A stretch of 15,758 nucleotides of DNA, taken from Gemmatimonadales bacterium. Its GTDB lineage: Bacteria > Gemmatimonadota > Gemmatimonadetes > Gemmatimonadales > GWC2-71-9. The stretch is from NCBI GenBank assembly GCA_030601605.1, contig JAUVTI010000031.1, positions 1 to 15,758 of the forward strand. The letters run 5' to 3'. A program made the position numbers and the translations under genes. Positions 7,812 to 14,318 of the stretch are shown piece after piece; the stretch's first letter is position 1; every line of letters starts with the position of its first letter. The notes beneath the pieces were generated by a model that was given only the letters and a program-made list of their open reading frames with translations, was not told the DNA's origin and did not search any database.

Positions 7812-8896
7812 GTCGTCTCCCGTTCAGTCCGTTCGGTTGGAAGGGCCGAGACGAAACGCCGCGCGACCGTCTCCGGGGCGAAGCGCTCGACCTCTGCGCG
7901 ATTCGCCTCCCCCATGGCTCGGCGCGCCGCCTCATCCGTGAGCAGCCTGTGCAGGGCGCCGGCGAGCGCCGCGTCATCGCTGGGCGGGACGAGCAGGCCG
8001 TTCACGCCGTCGGTGATCAACTCCTCCACCGCGGTGCCGCTGCAACCCACAACGGGCTTGCCCGCGGCCATGGCCTCGAGGAACACCAATCCGAAGCCCT
8101 CCTGGAGGCTGGGGAGGCAGAACACGTCGCAGCCGGCGTACTCCTCGACGAGGGTCCCGAATGGTACCTGGCCGGCGAGCGTGACGTGATCTCCCAATTC
8201 GAGTTTCCGAACCAGAGCCTCCAGCCGGCCGCGCTCGGGACCGTCTCCCACAATCGACAAACGCACCTCGGGGACTCTCTCCCTCAGCGCTCCCGCGGCC
8301 CGCACGAGCGCCGCGAGGTTCTTGCGCCGATACATCCGGGCCACACAAAGAACCGTGGGGCGTCCATCGGTGCGGGGCGCGGATCCAGCCAGCGCCGCCC
8401 GCCAGCGGGCTACGTCGAATGCGGGTGGCACCACCGCGATGCGATCGGGCGCGAGCGAGTACAGGTCGGAGATGCGCCGCCGGCTGTACTCGCTCACCGT
8501 GATCACTCGGCTGGCGCGGCGCGCGCTCGCCCGCTCGGCGCGCGCCTGCATCCGCATCGTCGCGGCGACCAGTCCGCGCTCGAATTGCGCCTCGTCGGCC
8601 AGCTGCCCGAGGATGTACGTCACGAATGGAGCAGCCGAGCCGCCGGCGAGGCGGTAACCGTCCATGTCGAACCCGATCACAACGTCGGCTCCGGCCACCG
8701 ATCCAGATGTCAGACGCCGATTGAACCGGAACCTGTGCGCCGTGAAGCCGAGCAGGCCGGATCGGGCAGTCGGGGCGATCACCTGCACCTCGTGCCCCAG
8801 TGCGGTGAGGCCCCGCTCGAGGGCGGCCGTCGCTACATATGTGCCGCTTCCTTCCTCGACGCTTGGCGGAGTCGCGCTGAGGAACGCGAACCGCAT
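7808..8896 (-). CDS. glycosyltransferase family 4-type (GT-B) glycosyltransferase
   Basis: A 362-residue cytoplasmic or membrane-associated retaining glycosyltransferase of the GT4 type. The N-terminal Rossmann domain carries a Gly-rich acceptor loop (EEGSGTY, 14-20). The middle contains the SEYSRRRI linker (135-142) common to this family. The C-terminal domain starts at TVLCVARMYRRKN (181-193), has IVGDGPER (215-222), and carries the E-x7-E motif EGFGLVFLE (Glu266 and Glu274) that contacts the nucleotide sugar. Full length for the family. The ATG is 6 nt after the stop of the tandem kinase-like gene and lacks a strong SD, so it probably depends on upstream translation. Donor and acceptor sugars cannot be assigned; with the methyltransferase downstream, a methylated glycoside product is possible. 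Confidence 0.94.
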   Translation of the reverse strand: MRFAFLSATPPSVEEGSGTYVATAALERGLTALGHEVQVIAPTARSGLLGFTAHRFRFNRRLTSGSVAGADVVIGFDMDGYRLAGGSAAPFVTYILGQLADEAQFERGLVAATMRMQARAERASARRASRVITVSEYSRRRISDLYSLAPDRIAVVPPAFDVARWRAALAGSAPRTDGRPTVLCVARMYRRKNLAALVRAAGALRERVPEVRLSIVGDGPERGRLEALVRKLELGDHVTLAGQVPFGTLVEEYAGCDVFCLPSLQEGFGLVFLEAMAAGKPVVGCSGTAVEELITDGVNGLLVPPSDDAALAGALHRLLTDEAARRAMGEANRAEVERFAPETVARRFVSALPTERTERETT

Positions 8897-8902
8897 CGGC
8901 GG

Positions 8903-10678
8903 TCAGCCCTGTCCGAACAGCGTGCGGAACAGGCGCGGCAGGGTTCCCTCCGCCGGCTTGGCTGCCTCCCGCAGGGCACGGGAGAATGCCTCTGCCGACT
9001 CGAACCGATCGGCCGGGTCCTGGGCCGCGCCCTTTTGCAGCACCCGCGCGATGCGCTCGGGAACGTCGTCGCGCTGGGCGGTGATGTCCGGCAGGTGACC
9101 CACGGTCTGGCGGGCGAGCACCGACTCGATAGTGCCGCCGGCGAACGGCGTGCTACCCAGCAGAGCGTAGTACGCGGCCAGCGACAGGGAGTACAGGTCG
9201 GCACGGTGGTCCACCGGCTCGCCCAGCAGCTGCTCCGGTGCCGCGAACTCCGGAGTCCCGGACTGGGATGCCGGACCGGCGACGCCCTCGGCACCGGCAA
9301 TCGCGAGCACAAGCCCGAAGTCGGCGACCTGCAAGGAGCCGGTGGCGTCGGCGAGCAACAGGTGCTCGGGCTTGATGACGCGAGGCACCAGGCCACGGCC
9401 GTGCGCGTGGCTCAGAGCGTCCAGCGCCTCGTACATGAAGCGCAGCACCCGGGGGAGCGGCAACGGACCCTCTTTCTCGATGGTGCGTCCGAGGTTGAGG
9501 CCCCGCACGTACTCCATCGTGTACCACAAGAGACCGGCGCGGCGCCCGATGTCGTAGGTGTTCACGATGTGAGGGTGCCACATCTGAGCCGCGACGCGTG
9601 CCTCCCGCCGGAACCGCTCCACCACGGCCGGGTCCATCGTGAGGTAGGGATGGAGCACCTTGAGCGCCACCTCGCGCTCGAGTGCCAGGTCACGCACCAG
9701 GTACACGCGCCCGAAGCCGCCGGAGCCCAGCTCGTCCAGCAGCTCGTAGTCATCGCCCAGCGCGCGGCGCAGGCGCTTCTCCCACGCCATCTGGTCCTCG
9801 GTGGCCGCGCTGCGGCCCGAGGCCAGAGGGGCTGGAGTGATCGTCCCGCCCAGCTCGGCGACGAGCTCCTCCAGCATCTCCATGGCGGTGAGGTAGCGCT
9901 CGGCCGGGTCCGATTGCAGGGCCCGCCTGATGACCCGATCCAGCGCGCTGGGGCAGGCTGGACGGAGCGACCGCGCCGGGACGAGCTCCTCGGTGTTCAA
10001 CGGAGGCGCCTTGCCCGTGACGGCGAAGTAGAGCAGGGCGCCGGCAGAGTACACGTCGCTCGCCGGCTCTCCCGCGCCGCCCTCGCGCACTTCGGGCGCG
10101 AGGAACGGTATCGCGACGGGGTCGTCGTCCGGACCCGCGACGTCGAGGCAGATGTTCGCGAATCGCAGGTCGGTCACGTACGCCCGCTCCGTGTTCTCGA
10201 TCATCAGCGTCGTCGGGGCGAGCTTCCGGATCACGATGTTCTGCGAGTGCACGTACTCCAGGACCCCGGCCAGGTCCCGCGCCAGCTGGAGCACCGAGGG
10301 GATCGGCCGGGGTGCCCGTGCCACCGTGTCGGTGAGGCTCTCGCCGTCGATCCACTTGGTCATGCGGTAGGTCCAGTCGCCGCGAGTGCCTGCCGCATAG
10401 ACCGGCCGCAACACCGGGTGGTCGAGGGCTGCGAGCAGCTCGGTCTCGCGCTCGAACCAGGTTCGGGACGTGGTGTCGCCCCCGTGGTGCACCCTCAGGA
10501 GCACCCGCCGCTTGAGCGTCTCGTCGCGCGCCTGGAACAGGGCCCGCTCGGGTGACGCCGCCACGAGCCGCAGGATCTCGTGGGTGCCGGCGAACTCCCG
10601 GGCCGCCCTCTCGACGAGCGCGACATGGTCCACCCCGGGGGCGATGAGGGGACGGCCTTCGTTATACGTCTGCGACAT
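8903..10678 (-). CDS. tandem Ser/Thr kinase-like protein, both domains lacking the catalytic Asp (pseudokinase)
   Basis: A 591-residue soluble protein with two Hanks-type kinase folds. Domain 1 (about 35-275) is degenerate: no Gly-rich loop, Arg62 (LLRV) at the ATP-binding Lys position, IRKLAPTT (150-157) instead of HRDLKPEN, and DLR (170-172) instead of DFG, but LAPE (193-196) and the C-lobe helices are kept. Domain 2 (about 310-575) looks nearly intact: GSGGFGRVY (318-326), Lys340 (VALK), Glu359, DFG 453-455 and FAAPE (478-482). Its catalytic loop is PRVIKPEH (432-439), so HRD has become PRV and the Asn is His. Nucleotide binding may persist, but phosphotransfer by the usual mechanism should not. 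There is no membrane helix and no sensor domain. It heads the four-gene - strand operon and faces the FHA-protease gene across 66 bp. A divergent active kinase using another residue cannot be excluded. Confidence 0.92.
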   Translation of the reverse strand: MSQTYNEGRPLIAPGVDHVALVERAAREFAGTHEILRLVAASPERALFQARDETLKRRVLLRVHHGGDTTSRTWFERETELLAALDHPVLRPVYAAGTRGDWTYRMTKWIDGESLTDTVARAPRPIPSVLQLARDLAGVLEYVHSQNIVIRKLAPTTLMIENTERAYVTDLRFANICLDVAGPDDDPVAIPFLAPEVREGGAGEPASDVYSAGALLYFAVTGKAPPLNTEELVPARSLRPACPSALDRVIRRALQSDPAERYLTAMEMLEELVAELGGTITPAPLASGRSAATEDQMAWEKRLRRALGDDYELLDELGSGGFGRVYLVRDLALEREVALKVLHPYLTMDPAVVERFRREARVAAQMWHPHIVNTYDIGRRAGLLWYTMEYVRGLNLGRTIEKEGPLPLPRVLRFMYEALDALSHAHGRGLVPRVIKPEHLLLADATGSLQVADFGLVLAIAGAEGVAGPASQSGTPEFAAPEQLLGEPVDHRADLYSLSLAAYYALLGSTPFAGGTIESVLARQTVGHLPDITAQRDDVPERIARVLQKGAAQDPADRFESAEAFSRALREAAKPAEGTLPRLFRTLFGQG

Positions 10679-10687
10679 TGCGTCTCA

Positions 10688-10693
10688 AAGATA
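10688..10693 (-). promoter_or_regulatory. candidate -10 element (TATCTT) for the pseudokinase operon
   Basis: On the - strand TATCTT (TANNNT type) ends 9 nt before the ATG at 10678, and the leader has no clear SD. That spacing fits a leaderless transcript starting at or near the ATG. I see no convincing -35. Confidence 0.3.
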
Positions 10694-10730
10694 ACGAGCC
10701 GAGTGCCTGTCGCCCTCCCGGCGCAGCGGA

Positions 10731-10736
10731 TAGCTT
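10731..10736 (+). promoter_or_regulatory. candidate -10 element (TAGCTT) for the FHA-protease gene
   Basis: TAGCTT (TANNNT type) ends 8 nt before ATG 10745. The 8 nt between (TTCCCTAG) hold no SD, so a leaderless mRNA is plausible. It mirrors the arrangement of the divergent gene in the same 66-bp gap. Confidence 0.3.
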
Positions 10737-10744
10737 TTCCCTAG

Positions 10745-12817
10745 ATGCGATTCCTGAGCCTTCGAAACCTGGCGAGCGGCGAGACGGTCGAGTTCCGAAC
10801 GGCCGAGGTGCGGCTCGGCCGCGATCCGGGGCTCGAGCTCCCTGTCACCGGCGAGGGCAGCGACGTCGTCTCCGGGACCCACGCCCGCGTCGTGGACCGG
10901 GCCGGCACCTGGTGGCTGGAGGACCTCGGCAGCAGAAACGGGACCTACTTCAACGGCCGGAAGCTCCGACCGGACGCCACCGAGCAGCTCGCCGTCGATT
11001 CCGTCATCGGGTTGGGTGCGCGCGGTACGCGCTTCCGGGTCGAGGCCGTGACAAAGGGCGGACTCCCCGGCACCGCGGTGGAAGAGGCAATAAGCCCCGG
11101 ATCAGCCGATACCACCCAACCCATGGACAGCGCTGATGATGTGGCGGCGCAGCGCGCCGGGGCTGCGCCCTCCCCGCCGCCCGCTGCGGCACAGGTTCTC
11201 CGCATCGTGCTGATGGAGACGAAGAGCGGTGAGCAGTTCCAGGCCAGCGGCGGCCGCATTCGTATCGGCAGGGGCAAGGAGTGCGAGCTTCGTCCGGTGG
11301 GGCCGGACGACACGGCGGTGTCGCGGGTGCACGCGGAGATCGTGCTCAAGCCCGATGGCAGGGTGGTGGTGCGCGACGCCCAGAGCCGCAACGGGACGTA
11401 TCTGAACGGAAAGGTGGCGACGGGGGAACGGGGCATCGGGCGGGGCGACAAGCTGCGGCTGGGAGCTTCGGGCCTGGAGTTGATCGTCGCACACCTCACC
11501 CTGCCGGGCGAGTCGGACGCTGAGCCGGCCAAGGCGAAGCGGGAGCGCCGCCGGGAGTCCATCGCGGCGAAGGTCGTGGCCCGGCTGGGCGAGGCGCGCC
11601 GCAGCTTTGGCGGCAAGGGTGCCACGGTCTTCTTCAACGAGATGTTCGCCGAGTCCTCGCGCAAGACGGCGAAGAAGGTGCGCTGGGCCGTATGGTCGTT
11701 CGTCTTCCTGCTCGCTGTGGTCGTGGCCGCCGGGTACTACTACAGCGAATGGCGCGTGCAGCAGGCTACAGCGCAGATACAGCAGGAGCAGCGCGCCGCG
11801 CTGGAGCGGCAGCAGGCGTATGCGGACTCGATCCGGCAGGCGGCGACTGCGGATTACGAGCGGTTGCGCACAGAGCTGGCCGACGCGCGCGCGAGCGCCG
11901 CGCCGGCGGCGGTCGTAGAGAGCTTGCGAGTGGCGCTGGGCGATGCGCAGGAGCGCACCACGGCGCTGGAGGCGGCGCTCCACCGGGCTGAAGCCTCACT
12001 GGCGGAGCAGTTGGCGGCCGGCGCGGAGGCGAACCAGGCCGCCCAGGCGGAGCTGTCGCGGTTACGCTCGGAATTCAGTAGGGCGAGCGCGACGGGCACG
12101 TCGGAGGCGCTCCTGGATTCCCTGCGCGAGGCGGTGCGCGCGGCGCAGGATCGCGCCACGCAGATCGTGTCGCAGATGCGCGCGATGGAGGGCGTGAACC
12201 TGGCCGCGGTCGCGCAGGCCAACCAGCGCGCCGTCGGACTGGTCGCCGTCTACATCGGCGGCAGCGTCTTCGATGGATCCGGCTTCGCGCTCACGCGCTC
12301 CGGTTATTTCGTAACGAACCGGCACGTCGTGACGTATCAGGGCCAGCGTCCCGACTCGATCTACGTGACGATGGCCGATCAGCGCATAATGAAGCCGGCG
12401 GACCTGATCGCCGTGGCGTCGCCCTCGGGGGCGGACCTGGCGGTCATCAAGATCCGTGGGTTCGACGGCCCCTACGTGCAGCAGGTGGACTGGTCGGGCG
12501 GCAACGCGAAGCAGGGCGAGCCGGCGGCGCTCATCGGTTTCCCCGCCGGACTCGGCAACGCGCTCGACGCCACGGGCACGGTGCGCACCTCGATGAGCGC
12601 CGGGATCTTCAGCAAGGTGACCAGCGAGGTCGTGAACTTCGACGGGTTCACCGTGGGCGGCTCGAGCGGCAGTCCCATCTTCAACGCCAGCGGGGAAGTC
12701 GTGGCGGTGCACCGCGCCGGTCTCAGTGCGGCGGTGGGGATGGGATTCGCCGTGCCCATTCCGAAGCTGATCCGGCTCCTGCCTGCGGAGGCCAGAGTGG
12801 AGCTGGGTCTTAGATGA
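10745..12817 (+). CDS. membrane-anchored FHA-FHA-coiled-coil-trypsin/HtrA-like serine protease
   Basis: A 690-residue protein predicted to span the inner membrane once. FHA1 (about 20-98) has LGRD, S43-x-x-H46 with Gly44 in place of the usual Arg, and SRNGTYFNG. FHA2 (about 152-248) has IGRG, S193-R194-x-H196 and SRNGTYLNG, the complete phosphothreonine-binding set. A basic linker (KAKRERRR, then KTAKKVRW) precedes a TM helix at about 315-333, so the FHA half should be cytoplasmic. Residues about 335-480 are Ala/Gln/Glu-rich and coiled-coil-like. The protease domain (about 495-685) has His527 (TNRHVV), Asp564 (GADLAVIK) and Ser641 (GSSGSP), a full chymotrypsin-type triad as in HtrA proteases, but no PDZ domain follows. 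It is divergent from the pseudokinase gene, suggesting a joint role. Family calls are firm; the signalling role is inference. Confidence 0.92.
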   Translation: MRFLSLRNLASGETVEFRTAEVRLGRDPGLELPVTGEGSDVVSGTHARVVDRAGTWWLEDLGSRNGTYFNGRKLRPDATEQLAVDSVIGLGARGTRFRVEAVTKGGLPGTAVEEAISPGSADTTQPMDSADDVAAQRAGAAPSPPPAAAQVLRIVLMETKSGEQFQASGGRIRIGRGKECELRPVGPDDTAVSRVHAEIVLKPDGRVVVRDAQSRNGTYLNGKVATGERGIGRGDKLRLGASGLELIVAHLTLPGESDAEPAKAKRERRRESIAAKVVARLGEARRSFGGKGATVFFNEMFAESSRKTAKKVRWAVWSFVFLLAVVVAAGYYYSEWRVQQATAQIQQEQRAALERQQAYADSIRQAATADYERLRTELADARASAAPAAVVESLRVALGDAQERTTALEAALHRAEASLAEQLAAGAEANQAAQAELSRLRSEFSRASATGTSEALLDSLREAVRAAQDRATQIVSQMRAMEGVNLAAVAQANQRAVGLVAVYIGGSVFDGSGFALTRSGYFVTNRHVVTYQGQRPDSIYVTMADQRIMKPADLIAVASPSGADLAVIKIRGFDGPYVQQVDWSGGNAKQGEPAALIGFPAGLGNALDATGTVRTSMSAGIFSKVTSEVVNFDGFTVGGSSGSPIFNASGEVVAVHRAGLSAAVGMGFAVPIPKLIRLLPAEARVELGLR

Positions 12818-12819
12818 TC

Positions 12820-12843
12820 GGGAAGAGGGGAGAGGGAAGAGGG
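12820..12843 (+). repeat. 24-nt polypurine tract with a 10-bp direct repeat
   Basis: GGGAAGAGGG occurs at 12820-12829 and again at 12834-12843, separated by GAGA, directly after the stop of the FHA-protease gene. It contains no pyrimidine. Its function is unknown; it is not a hairpin and so not a standard terminator. Confidence 0.6.
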
Positions 12844-12872
12844 TCCCCGAAGCGATCGTCACAAATCCCCAG

Positions 12873-12902
12873 TTGACGCTGCGCCTGGGTTCGCGCTAAC
12901 AT
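12873..12902 (+). promoter_or_regulatory. sigma70-like promoter for the small membrane protein
   Basis: TTGACG (12873-12878, 5 of 6 consensus) and TAACAT (12897-12902, 4 of 6) are separated by 18 nt. The start site would fall near 12909, about 32 nt ahead of a strong SD. It is the best promoter match I found in the window. Confidence 0.5.
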
Positions 12903-12940
12903 CGCGAGAGGTCAACTCACGCCGGTCGGCCGGCCCAACC

Positions 12941-12955
12941 GGGAGGTGTGCCACG
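12941..12955 (+). promoter_or_regulatory. strong SD (GGGAGG) spaced for an in-frame ACG codon
   Basis: GGGAGG (12941-12946) is followed 6 nt later by ACG 12953, which is in frame with the membrane protein gene. Starting there would add nine residues (Thr or initiator Met, then RDETKQIL) before Val at 12980. The annotated GTG 12980 lies 33 nt past the SD and has no SD of its own. Confidence 0.45.
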
Positions 12956-12979
12956 CGCGACGAGACGAAACAGATACTG

Positions 12980-13456
12980 GTGAGCGGTATGGTGGCCGGC
13001 CTGCTGGGCTACGCCACGATCGTGGTGCTGTTCGGCCTGCTCAACGTGGTGATGGGCCGCTCCTTCTTCTTCACGCCAGCGATGTTCGGCGCGGTCCTGT
13101 TCTACGGGCTGGAGGATCCGGCCGCGCTGGAGGTCGCGCCGGGCCCGGTGCTTGCGTACAACATGGTCCACGTGGTGGCGCTCGTGGCGCTCGGGACGCT
13201 CGCTTCCTGGCTCGTGTCCAAGGCTGAGCAGTATCCGGTGGCCCGCTATCTCATCCTGTTCGTGTTGATCTTCGTGGCGGCCCACGTGTACGCGGCGCTG
13301 CTGGTGTTCGCGCAGCCGCTCGTTGCGGGAGTGTGGTGGCAGGTGGGGTTGGTGAGCGTGGCGGCAGCCGTCGTAATGGGGTGGTACCTCGTGACGCAGC
13401 ACCCGCTGCTGCGACGAGGGCTCGCTGAGACACCGATCGGGGACGAGGGCGACTAG
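12980..13456 (+). CDS. small multi-pass membrane protein of unknown function
   Basis: I do not recognise the family. From GTG 12980 the protein has 158 residues with four or five hydrophobic segments: about 3-25 (GYATIVVLFGLLNVV), 34-46 (TPAMFGAVLFYGL), 60-80 (YNMVHVVALVALGTLASWLV), 88-111 (YLILFVLIFVAAHVYAALLVFA) and 117-138. A short acidic tail (TPIGDEGD) ends it. A Met-Val-His in the third segment and scattered aromatic residues are the only notable polar positions. The gene is monocistronic, with its own promoter and SD; the SD spacing favours a start at ACG 12953 (167 residues). Its stop is 1 nt from the stop of the converging permease gene. It has no evident link to either neighbour. 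Confidence 0.75.
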   Translation: MSGMVAGLLGYATIVVLFGLLNVVMGRSFFFTPAMFGAVLFYGLEDPAALEVAPGPVLAYNMVHVVALVALGTLASWLVSKAEQYPVARYLILFVLIFVAAHVYAALLVFAQPLVAGVWWQVGLVSVAAAVVMGWYLVTQHPLLRRGLAETPIGDEGD

Positions 13457-13457
13457 C

Positions 13458-14318
13458 CTAGCGCGGGGCTCTTCTCGTCCTGGGGTCGAGCGCGTCGCGC
13501 GCGCCGTCCCCTACCAGGTTACTGGCCACTACAGCCAGTGCGACGGCCAGACCCGGGAACGCGGCTACCCACGGCGCGTTCACCAGGGCATCGCGACCGC
13601 TCGCGATCATGTTGCCCCACGAGGGAGCCGGAGCCGGCACGCCGAGTCCGAGGAATGAGAGTCCGGCCTCCAGCATGATGGCGTTGCCGACGCCCAGCGC
13701 CGCCGCCACGATGAGCGGCGTCAGCGCGTTGGGGAGCACGTGGCGCCACATGAGCCGCAGCCTGCCGGACCCGCCGGCGCGCGCCGCCTCCACGAACGGC
13801 CGCCCCATCAGCCCCTTCACCTCAGCCCGCGTGAGGCGCGCCACGCTCATCCAGCCGGTGAACCCCAGCACCAGTACCACGAGCAGCAGGCTCGGCTGCC
13901 ACAGCGTGACGAGCGCCAGCAGCAGCACGATGCGCGGCATCGCCAGCGCCGCGTCGGTCACGGCCATCAGCGCGCGCTCGATCACGCCGCCCGCCATCGC
14001 CGATGTAACGCCCACCGCCGCGCCCACGCCGATCGAAACGGCCACGGACAGGAGACCCACGGCCAGCGAGATGCGGGCTCCGTAGACCAGGCGCGAGAAG
14101 ACGTCGCGCCCGAACGCGTCGGTGCCGAGCCAGTGCCGGACGCCGTCGGCGCCGACGGTGAAAGGCGAGAGGAAGCGGGTCGCCAGCACGTCGTGCAGCG
14201 CCACCGGATCAGTGGGCGCGACCCACGGAGCGAGCAGCGCGAGCGCTCCGAACAGCGCCAGAATGGCGAGCCCGGTGACCGTGCGGCCGTCCCTGAGCAG
14301 CGCCCGCGCGGTGCTCAC
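13458..14318 (-). CDS. peptide-type ABC transporter permease (DppC/OppC-like)
   Basis: A 286-residue inner-membrane subunit of a family 5 (dipeptide, oligopeptide or nickel) ABC importer. The N-terminal TM (about 13-32) is followed by HWLGTDAFGRDVFSRLVYG, the conserved DppC-type periplasmic signature. The EAA cytoplasmic loop that docks on the ATPase is at about 177-200 (EAARAGGSGRLRLMWRHVLPN). Later parts also match the family (MLEAGLSFLGLGVP, SWGNMI, the DGARDALDPR end). I chose GTG 14318 because it forms a GTGA overlap with the stop of the DppB-like gene and starts close to the first TM. An upstream GTG at 14348 would add ten residues (GGPAAQADT region) and a 34-nt overlap. No terminator separates its stop from the converging gene. 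Confidence 0.93.
   Translation of the reverse strand: MSTARALLRDGRTVTGLAILALFGALALLAPWVAPTDPVALHDVLATRFLSPFTVGADGVRHWLGTDAFGRDVFSRLVYGARISLAVGLLSVAVSIGVGAAVGVTSAMAGGVIERALMAVTDAALAMPRIVLLLALVTLWQPSLLLVVLVLGFTGWMSVARLTRAEVKGLMGRPFVEAARAGGSGRLRLMWRHVLPNALTPLIVAAALGVGNAIMLEAGLSFLGLGVPAPAPSWGNMIASGRDALVNAPWVAAFPGLAVALAVVASNLVGDGARDALDPRTRRAPR

Noticed and set aside
6993..8189. A 398-codon open frame on the + strand
   Set aside because: Antisense to the amidohydrolase, methyltransferase and glycosyltransferase genes, with no SD or motif.
7403..10555. A 1050-codon open frame on the + strand
   Set aside because: It runs antisense through three well-supported genes (methyltransferase, glycosyltransferase, kinase-like protein), has an Arg/His/Gln-rich low-complexity composition and no family motif. 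Such frames arise from high third-position GC.
12922..12942. CCGGT/ACCGG inverted repeat with an inner GGCCGGCC palindrome before the membrane protein gene
   Set aside because: The outer stem is only 5 bp and such GC palindromes are common in this composition. It might partly mask the SD, but I cannot support a regulatory call.
12946..13227. Open frame starting at GTG 12946 right after GGGAG
   Set aside because: Its product is Arg/Gly/Ala-rich without domains, its start overlaps the SD itself, and it is out of frame with the clearly hydrophobic membrane protein.
13453..13461. CTAGCCTAG at the convergent stop codons as a possible regulatory site
   Set aside because: It is explained by the two TAG stop codons facing each other with 1 nt between them; too short to be a terminator.
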